A stretch of DNA of 64,000 nt from Clitopilus passeckerianus (taxonomy: Eukaryota; Basidiomycota; Agaricomycetes; Agaricales; Entolomataceae): positions 248,001 through 312,000 of the forward strand of contig CALYLX010000080.1 of the NCBI GenBank assembly GCA_944990035.1, in the 5' to 3' direction. Positions 35,917-47,339 of the stretch are shown here, in pieces (positions within the stretch are counted from its first letter, which is position 1; each line of letters starts with the position of its first letter). The position numbers and the translations under genes are program-made. The notes below the pieces were generated by a model, which did not search any database, was not told the origin of the DNA, and was given only the letters and a program-made list of their open reading frames with translations.

Positions 35917-37954
35917 TCACCGGCAGATCACTGCGCCATCGTGTACTACCGCGGCCGTGTTCCTATCCCTGTCCAAGTTCGTTGCAACAGACTCCTTCCC
36001 CCCGGTCGACTCGGGCACTTCGACCGCGTCACTGCTTGCTTCGTCCTCGTCCACCGTGACGACTATCGGTGTATTGTCCAGGATTCCATTCGTAGCGGAT
36101 GAATCTGGCCCATCATTGCTTGAAGTTGGCCCATCAAGAATCGGAAAATAGTCGTCAAGTTCCTCTAGAATGTCATCCGCTATCGGATAGGTCCATGCAA
36201 TTTCAGAATCGTCGTCGCGAAAGATGTCCTCCTGTTCCTCCACCTCGTCCTTCCCATCCTCCTGCGAGTTTGCTTCCGAGGCGTTCAGTGTGGACTCGCT
36301 ATCCGACATGTCGGAGTCATCTCGAGGGACAAAGACATCACCTGCGAGTGCCACCAGTCGGTCATCGTCGAAATGCCCTCTTGCCAGGCTAGCGAGTTTC
36401 CCAAGGTTCCATCGAAGTGATCGTCAAGGCCGAGCTGGTGTGCAACAACTTTCCCCAACTCGGTGAGCTCCCATTGGAGCTGGGACTTCTCCTTTGTGAG
36501 AACGATAATTTGGCCCTGGTGCATCGCAACCTGGACCACTTGTCGGTTCGCAACGTCGACGAGTCTGCGGCAGGTGCTGGTCTGTTCCCTGAGCTGGGTA
36601 TGCATACCCGTTAACCGCTGCTTGAGGTCGTCATTTCCCCCACCACGTTTGTATTTTCTTCCAGGATAACCTCCATCTTGTCCCCGATCGCACGACGCAG
36701 TCGATGAGGACGCGCTTTTCGTAACTCGTGTCTTCTGCAGCTTGCTCCAGTACCTTGGCAAATTGCTTCGCCTGCTGCAGCTCCGCCTCCTTCGCCTCAC
36801 GCTTCTGGTCCGCCTACCTCCGCTGCCTCCTCGTAGGTTTTCAGTTTTTGTGCCATGTCGGTGATCGTCTCCTTTCCCCGCTTGATCTCAGCATCCTCCT
36901 CCGCCACCTTCAGCATCCAGCCCTTCTCCGTGGCGACGCTATCCTTCTCCAACTGCTTCTTGCACTACTCGAACTGTTAAGTCGCTCGGTATGCTTCGTT
37001 CTTCAGCTCCTTCTCCCTCTCCTCCCAAAGGGCGTAGACAAGCTTAACCTGCCTAGCCCCCTCATCATCACCAGCCTTCAACTTCGCCTCCCACTCTTTC
37101 GTCGTTTCGATTTTCTTCTTCTCGCCCTCCTCTTTCCTCTCGGCCTCCTCTGCATGCTTGACCCCGAGTTCGTGAATTTCGTTATTCTTCTTCTCCGGCT
37201 CCTTCTTGTGGTTTTCCCCCATCAAAATCTTGGTGGCCTCGAATTCGCCGCGTTGGGCCTCCAACTTCTGCTCGTAGGTATTCTTGATCTCCGTGCGCTC
37301 CTTCACATCCTCCTCCTTCTGCTCCTTGTTCCGAAGATTGAGGCGCGATATATCGCCAGCCTTATCCTCGTTCTTCTTCTCAAGGATCCCGTTCTTGACG
37401 GTCAGGCGCTGATTTTCCTCCCGAGACTGCATGAGGGCCAGGTTGATTTCCTCGTCCTTCTTGGAAGACGCAGCTTCCTTGTCTTTGGCGGCAGCGATAT
37501 AAGCCCTGTGTGTTGCTTGAGCGACCTCGAGCTTCGTTTCGGCATCGTGGGCCCCGTCGGCCTCATTCATCCATTTGTCGGATGTTTCGTCTAGGAGTTG
37601 CTCGAGCTCGACGATGTGGAGTTGTGCTTGGTTGTTCTGTTGTAGGGCATTGATACGATCGGCCTCACTGGCTAGGAGAGCTTGTTGGGTTTGCTCCAGC
37701 TTTGCAGCCAGCTCTTCCGTGCGACGATCACAGTCGCGATGAACGTGGAAGAGGGAGCCAACCTATGGGACGGATTAGTTGCGTGCTTAAACTATGGAGC
37801 CTGTCAGACTCACAAGAGAAACTGCGCCGCGAATAACCCCGGAGCACTTCCCCTGAGGATATTCAAGGCTTGAGTAGCAATCACTGAGGGGACCGTCAGC
37901 CACCCGACGTTGGTGACCACCGACTTCAAGCTGCCGAGGACGCTGTAGGAGGTC
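35917..37954 (-). pseudogene. Decayed coiled-coil protein gene
   Basis: Minus strand. An exon ending with ALNILRGSAPGLFAAQFLL joins (intron about 37763-37816) to VGSLFHVHRDCDRRTEELAA, and a long Glu/Lys/Ala heptad coiled coil runs to about 36990. Near 36975-36990 two stops occur within five codons (TAA, TAG), after which the same frame resumes as CKKQLEKDSVATEKGW. The frame then shifts near 36815 (to EAKEAELQQAKQFAKVLEQ), again near 36670 (to KRGGGNDDLKQRL), and near 36400 (to LGKLASLARGHFDDDR). It ends with an acidic tail (FVPRDDSDMSDSESTLN) and stop at 35917. Several breaks with coding character on both sides mark a pseudogene, or less likely many sequence errors. An earlier exon may lie at about 38000-38230. 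No function assignable. Confidence 0.65.
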
Positions 37955-38973
37955 CTAGTAAAGTAATGTAAGTACAGTACTTTGAGGTAACATGGATCAC
38001 ACTAACTTAACGAGATGCGAGCTATCTTCAGCGAGCTCAGCAGGGAAGATTGGGGGTACGAGTGGAGGAACGCTTCCCAGATAATGTCGGGAGCCAAGGA
38101 AGATGGTAGTCCTGCTTGGGGACTTGTATTTATGATAAATAGGGAGTATAGGCATGATGTTATGGTTGTATGTTTGATTACGATGTGGATGGAGGAAGAA
38201 GTGGGATGAAGAGCGATTGACCAGCCGCCGGCGATTTATGGATTCTTTGGCATTTGGACTGAGCCTGGGGGAGGCAATTGTGATTTGGACGAACGGGGGC
38301 AAGCGGCATCAGCGCAGCAAGTGCCTTCCAGTTACAATAGTCCGACCAATTTGGGGCTAGGCTAAGGTTTGCCTGTCAAACGTATTTTAGTGAAAGTCCT
38401 GCGATGAGAGGTCTACGTTGGAGAACTTGCCTAGCAATTCGTCCTTGGGCATTGGACCTTCTCTCAGAGAAAGATACAAGTGGCGGGAGCCAGTTAGATT
38501 GTTCATATCAACGTTGTAGTGATATTCCATAGAGATTGTTGGCCGTGAGATTAGTTCCTCGAGTTTGCTGGCCGTGGCTTGAACAAGGTTTGAACGGCAG
38601 CTTTTTGACCCCAGTTCCGTTCATTCACCAGGTATAGCCAGGCTTTGTGGACGTCTTATAGTACAACCTAAGAGAACCGGCCGATTTCATAGGCTTTGAA
38701 TACCAGAGAAAGCAAAGCATAACGTTTGTTGTTGAACTCGAAGGCAAAAGAAAGCAGGAGCCTTATTTCCGAAAGCATTAGTGCCAGTTCCGATCAATTT
38801 AGTCACTTGATTGACGCGTCATGTGCACGTGCCGCTGCCGCCTAGATCTAGTCATTAGCGCGAGGTCGCCCCAAGCCTGAGTTGCCTTTTGCCTTCACAG
38901 CCTTGATCCCCAAGCCTTTGCAATACTACACGACTCTTGAACGACAGAGAAACTTGAATAAAGTTCTAGGATA
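37955..38973. other. Intergenic, UCH copy 2 upstream region
   Basis: It holds a possible first exon of the coiled-coil pseudogene (near PPLVPPIFPAELAEDSSHL, minus strand, about 38010-38070) and the UCH copy 2 promoter, which partly resembles the copy 1 promoter. Confidence 0.4.
38812..38821. promoter_or_regulatory. Palindrome TGACGCGTCA upstream of UCH copy 2
   Basis: Same perfect palindrome as upstream of copy 1, 162 bp before the ATG at 38974. It is kept while much of the surrounding promoter has diverged. Confidence 0.45.
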
Positions 38974-40185
38974 TGTCTAATCAACGCTGGATACCATTGG
39001 AGAGCAATCCCGAGGTGAATGCTACACCCTTGACCGATTACGGTGCAAAGTGATTGACCGGATTTCCCATTATCTGACCAGGTCTTCAACGACGTTAGTG
39101 ACCGTGCTATGAGATGTTTCTAATACTGAGATGCCTTAAAAGTGGGCTCAACAAGCGGGCCTCATCACCGCCGATGCTCACTTCCAAGATGTATTCGGTT
39201 TAGATGAGGAGGTGAGTCGGTTTGACCACTGGAGCTTCGTTCGCGATCCTGACCATTGCTATCGTGATCAGCTGCTCAATTATGTGGTCGGACCTGTCAG
39301 AGCCGTTATCCTTCTCTTCCCCGACTGGGAAGACGGTCAAGCCAGACGCAAGGAAGAAGATGAAAGGATCGCTAGGGAAGGACAGCCCAAATTGGACAAA
39401 ACCATACTCTGGATCAAACAAACCGTGTGTCATGCTCTTGAATAGATCCAAGTCCAAGAAATACCTGTGGCTCATCCCCTTATTCTCAGATCGGAAACGC
39501 GTGCGGGACGATGGCCCTCATCCACGCTCTTGCCAACGTACGAACATAATAGGTTCTTTCTCCATATCTTAATTCTGATGGTACATTTCTGAATAGTCCA
39601 ATGTGACCTTGGCTCCGATGTCACCCCTCGCACAATTCGTCGATCAATGCAAAGGTTTGTACTACTCATTCCCTTGAAGCTCCCTCGCTCGTATCCTCAT
39701 CTCCAAACTATCTTTTGACAGACAAAACGCCTCTCGAACGCTCCAAACTACTCGAGTCCACCCCACTCTTCAAGGAAATTCACACCAAAACGGCTAGCAC
39801 CGGTCAAACCGCCGTTCCAGAGGACCTCAAAGTCGATCTCCATTTCATCACCTTCGTCCAAGCACCTGATGAGGAGTTCAGAGAGCAGCCTGGGTCTGCC
39901 AAGTTGGCTGAAGCTGAAGGGGCGACCCGTACCCCTACCCAAGATGAGGACTATACTGGAATGAGACTCGTTGAGTTGGATGGACAGAGGGAGGGTCCGA
40001 TTGATAGAGGGGAGTGCAAGGATTTGCTTAGGGTAAATTTCTTCCATTATAATTCCTTGACTTCACTTTTCTGACGGTATGACCTATAGGACGTTGCGCA
40101 GATTGTGAAGGATAAGTTCATTGGAGAGTCTTCGAGCATTCAATTCAATTTGATCGCCCTCGGCGGACCCATAGCTGAAGCGTAA
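38974..40185 (+). CDS. Ubiquitin carboxyl-terminal hydrolase, UCH family (copy 2)
   Basis: Paralogue of the gene at 32538 with the same intron positions. The start MSNQRWIPLESNPE is followed by VFND, WAQQAGLITADAHFQDVFG, GPVRAVILLFPDWEDGQARR and LWIKQT-IGNACGTMALIHAL (catalytic Cys). DLHFITFVQAPDEEF carries His, and LVELDGQREGPIDRGEC carries Asp. The stop at 40183-40185 follows LGGPIAEA. The acidic insert between the His and Asp segments differs from copy 1 (more Thr/Glu). Both copies look functional, so they may have diverged in expression or in processing targets; that is inference. Confidence 0.9.
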
Positions 40186-40482
40186 ACTGTATTCATATCG
40201 AGGCAACGGTAGTTATCATATACGATGTACTCCGGAAAAGAATGTATATGTGTTGCTAAGCCGTCTCCTGGAGCAGCAAAGAATGGCGCTACGATCGAAA
40301 TATTGGGGTGATATGAGGGCTAGTTGTCTGGTCAGTTAGCGCCGAGGCGCGCAAAGGAATTATAAGGACTAGCTAGCAGCCCCGTAGTCTATTCAGTATA
40401 GAAAGTAACATATTTATAACCCAGGAAATATGAATAACAGACCCAAACGCTCAACCGAAACCCATCCAAACACTAGTATCGA

Positions 40483-41792
40483 TCAGCAGCAGCAACAGGC
40501 ATGGCAACCCAAAGCCCTGGTAGCCTCGAGAAGAACGTTGACGACTCTTCCTATGATGTTCTGCTTGCCATCCCTTTTCGGGCCTTTCTTTTCGTTCTCT
40601 CGTTGTTCCATAACAACCTGCCAGGACTCGGCGGAGTGTGGTAGAAGAGTGATGTAACGAGCGAGCATATCCGACAGCTAGGAAAGAAATCAGACATCGA
40701 ACGATTAACATATCGGACAGGTTTGGCTCACCATATTGTGATAAAGCACCGTATCGGTGAGTATCTTTGTCCATTGCGAATCGAGGTGCTTTCTTCTTGC
40801 CGGCGTGTCGATGTCGCTGGGAAGAAGGGCGGAACCCCCTTCGAAGTCACTGGAAGCAACCCCATTCTTGACCCATTCACACCAGTCGTTGAGATCGTTG
40901 AGATGCCCGGAGAAGGTGGAGAGAAGCCCGAGGTTGGAAACGAGGTCGTTCCCTAGATCACGGATGGACTTGGTGATCAGTTTCGCTGGAGGAACGGAAG
41001 AGTGAGATGAGCATATGAATCGCAGGTGCAGGAGGGCTTACGCGCGACAGGATCTACAGGTATCTGAACGGTACTTTCAGGAGGCATATCCTTGGTGGCA
41101 GCGTTGATCTGTTTCGAAAGAAAATCAGGCTCGAGAATATCTCGGTAGTGCGAATGTAAAACGAACCTTGAATAACTCCTGATCGATCTGCTTGAACGCA
41201 TTGACGGCTTTTGAGGCCTTCTTGCATGCACTACTTGCTAACTCGTCTATCCTCGCACGACTCTTCTGCTGTGGACCTTCTTTCGAGTGGCTAGTCCGCA
41301 ATTGAAGAAGTGAATGCATGGATCCCACCCTCGACATAGGTTTCGCGATTGGTTTCTCATCGACATTTCCGTTTGCGGTGACAGCAGATGCTGATTTCTT
41401 CTCCTTGGGTTCATCTGTCGCCAGTGGCAAAGGGACCGCGTTGCAAAGGTTTCCGGCTTCTTTGCTGATATGGTAGAGCACTTCCACTGCGCCGATGCTC
41501 TCGTCGATCGCTTCGACGAGCGTCTGGACACGTTCAGTGAATTTCGCAACGAGTTGATCTACAACTGAGCCGCTGGCATCAGGGCGTGCCCTAGTAGTTG
41601 ATACATTAGCCTGGAAATAGTGCGTCGGAATATGAAGACTTACGTGTTTTGGATTTTGGTATACGGTGCAAGACGCTCGAAGGCTTTCTTGGTGCTTTGG
41701 GCAAGTGATTTGAGGTTCAAGTCGTCGAACCTCTGGATGGTAGGAGATTTTGGAGACGTTGGCGACGTTGCTGAGTTGAGAGGGAAAGCCAT
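40483..41792 (-). CDS. Hypothetical helical protein with cysteine-rich C-terminus
   Basis: Not a family I can name. The ATG at 41792 opens MAFPLNSATSPTSPKSPTIQ and FDDLNLKSLAQSTKKAFERL. Further exons carry VDQLVAKFTERVQTLVEAID, EVLYHISKEAGNLCNAVPL, a Ser/Lys-rich linker, RARIDELASSACKKASKAVN, and near the end SDMLARYITLLPHSAESWQV. The final frame ends GCHACCCC and TGA at 40483, encoded by a CAG/CTG-type repeat. It is mostly helical and soluble-looking. The four terminal Cys could be palmitoylated, but the last exon could also be spliced differently. Confidence 0.6.
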
Positions 41793-43025
41793 TTGTGGAG
41801 TGTTTTGGATGAGAGGATGAGCGTTCGTGGGCTGTTGCTTCAGGTTTTTATACAGAGTGAGTGACGGCGTGCGCGGGCACGTTTCATAGATTAGAAATTT
41901 ATCAGGGAATCGAGGCTGGAGTGGGAGCGAACTGAGGCCTCCATTCTTAGGTCGATGAAGAACACGCCCTAGCCTCAGTGTGCTTCAGAACGTTATGATG
42001 ACAAGCGGCAAAGAAGCGGTGCACACGACGAGAATTGGGATTGCTATCTCTAAGTGGCCAGCAACTGGTATCAAGGAGCCTCCGAAGGGCCAATTTAGAT
42101 AAAGTGTGCTTCGAAAAAGCGAGTTGATCTCGAGATGAGCACAACTGGAGTGACCGAGTCGGGTCCCTCTCACATCCTGAAACGTGTCTTTGTATGCCGT
42201 TGCCTCGTTGCCCCAGCAAGGTTTTCATATCTCGCACCTGCTAACCAGATTGAGGAGAACACCTTTTGCAGCCACAGTGATAGACCGCATCCCAGGCTTT
42301 TTGCACGTGTCGGGGTCCGTTGGGAAGGATCTCGACGACCCTGGACGGAGAGTTCTGTTTGTCAGTGTCACTGCCGAGAACACCGTGTTCACATTGCCTC
42401 GTTAAGATCCTGAAATTCCGTGAATTCAGAGGACGATTGTGATGTGGTAGAAAGCAAGTGAGGTTGTGGAGGCTTCAGGACTTGCCGAGTGTCGAGGGCT
42501 ATGTCCGGGCCGAAGAAAGAGTCCTCACCGACAGAGTTTGGCACTGAAGTGGCGTAGAGCGTCTGATGTACTTCTCTCGATTAGCAGCCAATTTTGCCTA
42601 TCTTACACAATAGTCGAAGCCCGACCACTTTTCATGCAATGTGTCGCATGGACCTTGAATCCATCTCCTCATAAGAATTGCAGCGGAAAGGAGAACGCTG
42701 ATATCGTAAACATGATGACAACCGGTGAACCTGATAACGTTTTAAGATCCGTTTTCTTCTCTGAACATCTGACGATGTCTTTCCTCAAAATATGGCAGCT
42801 ATGACCCCACCATCCAGATTGAACGCTCTGAAGCTGCTCCACACTGATCCTGCAGTTCTTCCGAGATTCTTTCGGACAAGATCTGGCAGGTGCCTGCCAA
42901 TCGACGTCTTCGTATTCTGGGAGCCAATAATGCGCGCTCAAGAAGTTGAACTTTCTCATCAGAAGCTGATGGTGAAACGAAATTCAATTGCTCTCGTGAT
43001 GTGCAATGTGTATTAGGATCGTCAA
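41793..43025. other. Intergenic, possible gene remnants
   Basis: No supported gene. Minus-strand ORFs at 42669-42959 and 42799-42987 overlap in different frames and have no domain. They could be exons of a gene I did not resolve. Confidence 0.4.
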
Positions 43026-44427
43026 TTATTTCTCCTTCGCTATTTCCGTTGCACGACTTTCGGCTACGAAGTGTTGTTTCTTTTCCAGATCTACATGTAC
43101 CTTTCGTTAGATTACACGTGGAATACTTTGGATTGAATCCTTACCATGAGCCCACATTGCAGCTCCCACTCGGTTGGACACAGTGAATACGAGTCCGATA
43201 ATAGGGAGCCCTTCCAGCAGAGCGGCTGCAAATCCGAAAACTGCAAGAGGAGAATTTAAGACAGGCCCACGGAAATGAGAATAGGCAACGACGATCGAAT
43301 AGGAGAAACAGGCGGAACTTGAAGGACGAATAGTGGAAACATACCCCAGTAGTCCCATTTCCGCTCCTCCATGAATACGGCAATTTGGTGGTCTGTCATT
43401 TTCTTGGCTTCGAAGTACTGTGCAACCGTGGAGGTGAGATGAGCGGTCCTACGCATCACGACAGCAGCGCCACATACCCTTCGATGCAGAAAGCGGGCCG
43501 TGGTGAGTGATTTGAGTCCCGCTGAGATGAGGATGCCGACGAATGGGTAAATCTCGAGGGGCGTGAGGAGAACTAGATGGTAGCTGTCAGTTCGTGTCGG
43601 AAAGGGGCAAGATGCAGGGATAGACCTTTTTTGACGACAAGGAGTCCCATTCGGCCACCGAGTTTTTTGACCACCCTCTGCCACCCTGATTCTTTAGGGA
43701 TCGGAGGAGGTACATCCCATTCTTCGACGTATGGCTGCCAGAAGTCAAGGCCTTTTCCTCGAGAGGCCACGGTTTGTGCCCAGACTTGGTCCCGCGCGAT
43801 GCGGATATTTCGGGAGAGGAAGAATCGGAGGATCGTCGTGACTTGCTGTCCAACAAGGAGCACAGCAGCATCTGGAATGTCAAGATTAAAATCGATTCAT
43901 GGTAGGAAGGAGCTCGAGGTAGACGCACACGTGTGAATGGCAAAAGGCACCTTGTATCCGAAGACTGCATCATTGGACAGACCAGCAATGCGGGGAGAAC
44001 TAGGTTATTGAGTTTAGTCAGCTGATAACGTTAATCCATGAACGGCTTGCGGACCCACTTGGCAAGGAATATTTCAATAAACTTGCGTTGAACGTGGAAA
44101 GTGCACAGGGCCTGACGGAGACGTCATGATCAGACTTCTGAATCTCCAGACCAGCCAGGTGAACAAAATGCGAACCCAAACTGCACCGACTATTGCCCCT
44201 CGGCGGGTCGCGTGTCTGCACTTATCCCATGCGGGAATGTACAAGAGTTTGTCGGTGAAAAGCCGGTAAGCCCCAACCACCACATAGGTCGGTGGAAACT
44301 GCAGACGCAGATTCGCCCTCACGAGATTAGAAGGAAATTTGTCGTGATGTGGTTTCCCATGTTCAAACAGGGAATCTTGAGCCTCTGGGCCTTTCGAGAT
44401 GATACCTGCAGGCTGAGGAGTTGCCAT
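43026..44427 (-). CDS. Multi-pass membrane protein, EI24/RRT8-like
   Basis: The ATG at 44427 (an in-frame ATG five codons upstream is also possible) gives MATPQPAGIISKGPEAQ. Segments in order are VRANLRLQFPPTYVVVGAYR, GAIVGAVWVRILFTWLVWRF, AAVLLVGQQVTTILRFFLSR, a cytosolic loop with FWQPYVEEWDVPPPIPKE, LLTPLEIYPFVGILISAGLK, and a tail VFGFAAALLEGLPIIGLVFT then SNRVGAAMWAH. The stop at 43026 follows EIAKEK. The pattern of a long loop followed by a P-x-x-G-hydrophobic-N-x-x-GAA-W-A end resembles fungal RRT8/LDS proteins of the EI24 superfamily, which are linked to lipid droplets and the spore wall in yeast. Family placement is from memory of that pattern and moderately sure. Short introns throughout, and it looks intact. 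Confidence 0.65.
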
Positions 44428-45299
44428 TGTCTTGCCGTGCACTGCGGTTGAGTGGTTAAGCGGTAAGGGGCCTGTGTTTGTACTTAATTATTTCAAGTGC
44501 CCCCGGCTTCTATTCTAAGCTAGGAAAGATGATTAGCCTGGATTTCACCTCCATTTTCACCGATCATCTTCCTCTGCACCCGCATGACCTCGGCCGTCCC
44601 CACACTCGTGAAAAGGCCAGGTGCCGTTCTGGGGAACCTCAAAGCCAAAACTGAATAACCTATTCGGATGCCATTGACGTTTGGGAGCTCTGTAGGGAGT
44701 TTTGGCGATGTTTTTGTGTTTGAACTAGTGGAAGATTTCTGGCTTGGGGACAGCTAACATGATTAGAATCTGAAGATGAAATAGGGTTTCTCACCCTGAC
44801 ATTATCAGGTGGTGAAGTGCCTAAATGTACCTTCCAACAGAGTAGGCGTCGCCAGCCGTAACCACAGCATGCGTTGTGGCGTAGGATTAGCAAATCTGAT
44901 TGGTTCTACCCGATGATCTCGAGCCCGTTTGAAATCAGTGACTGACAACTCGCGACTTGAGTAAATCTCCTCTAAACCTCGCATTTCTTCAGATATTACA
45001 GGCAGATGACTATGGGATGCACACGTACATTCAATCAGAAAGTTAAGGACAAAATTGGAAGCCGCTGGAAGAACCTAGGTTAAAATTGTTGGCATCGCGC
45101 TGACGGAACCGGCGATCGTCCACATATGACCAAAATTTCTCTGCCTCCATCCGGGCACATGCTCAGTTGCCGATACCCTCCCGTGTCTTGGAGGAACTGA
45201 CTATTTCTATCCTCGAGGGTCCATCTGCATGTCGGCTTCTTTTTCTCTCGCCCCCTTCTCACCACTGTCGCCTCACTCTCTTGACCCTCTACGACGACC
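44428..45299. other. Intergenic, divergent promoters
   Basis: It lies between the starts of the EI24-like and DUF6534 genes. No supported gene. Confidence 0.5.
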
Positions 45300-47080
45300 A
45301 TGTCAGTGGACATAGCAAGGAATCAGGGCGCGCTCTTGCTAGGAGGCTACTTCGCTGCGGGGTAAGTCCAGACCTCTCGAGCCATTCAAGGCACATCCGG
45401 CTCATCTATTCGACCAGACTTTCCGGCTTCGTCGTTGTGCAGACGATCATCTACTACAAGCTATACCCTCAAGATCCCACACGGACGAAAGCATTAGTAC
45501 GTTTGACGCGTCTTGGCATTTGCAACGCAGTGTACTGAGGCTTTTGACTATAGGTTGCTCTGATATGGTATGTCCCAGATCGTTCCCTCATTGCGAATCA
45601 AGGAACTCATGCTAGTGAATGGCAGGGCACTCGACATGGCACACAGTGGACTGGTATTTGCCTCCGTATGGGACTACCTCATCACCAACTTCACGGAACC
45701 TACGAAGATCGATTTCATCCCCATGTACGTCGTTCGCACCCTGAAGCTGTTGAACCCGTACTTACGACGCCTCCTCTCCAGCACCCTGACACTCACGATC
45801 GTCATCACCGTTAGTTCGATCTTTCAATCTCGACATGATTGGCGTGGTTGACCCCTCGAACACAGGCCATCCTCACATTCACCGTCCACTGCTTCTTCGC
45901 TCATCGGATATGGCTCCGTGAGTCTTTCCAGCTCCTGCACGTTCTCGTATGAAGCTGACACAGGTTGTAGTGAGTAAAAGGAATTGGTGGCTGCCAGTCC
46001 CAGCGGTCATCTTGGCCTTACTTCGCCTTTGTGAGCTCCTTTCATGCGACATTCCTCAACTCGTCCCTAATCTTTGACCCTAGGCTCTGCTGCAGCTACC
46101 TGTGGCGAGATGTCAGTCAACCCCTTTATCGACCTACTTCCAGCTCTGACCCCTTCTCCAGGATCCGACTAGGCTCATTCTCCGCCTTCAAAGCTGACTT
46201 CCGCGTATGTTCCCCTCACCTCCCTTTGGTTACTGCTCCCAGACTAACCAATCTTCTTCTATTGATAGTGGCTATTCTCCCTCGGCCTCGCCCTCTCCTC
46301 GGTCGTAGACATCTTCGTCACCTTATCATTATTCATCCTGCTCCAAAGCAGCCGATCCCGTTCGTTGAGGTCAGAGTGAGTCTTACGAAATTTAACCTCA
46401 GGACAGTGTCAATCCTGATTGCGATTCTCTTTGACTTTCAGCCTAGATGCCATTATTGATTCCCTCATTCTTTATACCTTCGAGACTGGTGCTGTCACTA
46501 CGTAGGTTTCCGATGTTTCCGTGCTTCGTTCTTGGTACTGATAGCCTATGAATAGTGCCGCCACTATCGTCTCTCTGATCTGTGTAAGTAGGGATTTGAT
46601 ATCGTTTTCGCATTCTCTAATCGTTCTTCAGTGGCTCGCAATGTCCAACAATCTCATCTTCATGGGTCTGCACTTCGTCATTGGAAAGCGTACGTGGTGC
46701 TTCTGCTCCAAATTGACCGACTACTGACGTCTTTGTCCTCTAGTCTATGCCAACTCTTTGCTCGCTGCGTAAGTATAACTTCATCTTCTAACACGAAACC
46801 AGTTTCTAACCTTCATTAGTCTCAATACCAGACAAGAACTCCGTGAAACCCACCGATCATCGCAAGAGATGCCTCAAATTAACTTTACGCGTTCTCTCAG
46901 GAGAGTAGCGGCCGACAGTTTCCGCTCACCATTCGTGGTACGTCTTACGCCTCCATCACCTCTGGGGATTCATATACTGATATCCTGCGAAATTAGACAA
47001 CCCATGGGTCGGATAAAGCACTTCCCTTCCAGCATGTGCCAGTGCAGATCAGCGTCGAAAAAAGCGTCACCTACGAATAA
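45300..47080 (+). CDS. DUF6534-type seven-helix membrane protein
   Basis: Plasma-membrane-type protein of a basidiomycete-expanded family of unknown function (DUF6534). The ATG at 45300 gives MSVDIARNQGALLLGGYFAA. Helices follow: LSGFVVVQTIIYYKLYPQD, LDMAHSGLVFASVWDYLI, LTLTIVITAILTFTVHCFFA, WWLPVPAVILALLRL, WLFSLGLALSSVVDIFVTLS, and LDAIIDSLILYTFETGAVTT to SNNLIFMGLHFVIGKLYANS. The characteristic end SLLAALNTRQELRETHRSS is followed by a polar cytosolic tail (FRSPFVTTHGSDKALPFQHV) to TAA at 47078-47080. About ten introns of 45-60 nt. No breaks seen. Confidence 0.85.
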
Positions 47081-47339
47081 AGGTGGTTTATCTATGGGAT
47101 TGTGTTGATTTATTGGTACAAAATAAATCGTAATGTGTATTTTTAGGCTTAGCGCAGTCCTTGTACTTCTGGACGAGAGGAATATATCCTGGATTGGAAC
47201 CATCTTTACCTATGGGCTCGGTGACTTGTATAACATCGTGGCATCGTCCCCTGGAACATGTTTCTGGAGTCTAGTTTTTATCAAAAAGTAATTGTAGCCG
47301 TATCCTGATAAACAAATGTAACGTAGTATGCACAAGGTT

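Noticed and set aside
36728..37594. 288-codon plus-strand ORF, very Leu-rich
   Set aside because: It is antisense to an E/K/A-rich coiled coil; Leu runs are the usual mirror of Glu/Lys codons. No domain or plausible topology.
44450..44510. tRNA-like string GAGTGGTTAAGCGG
   Set aside because: Resembles a Ser/Leu D-arm but there is no TTC-type T-loop and no pairing acceptor stem.
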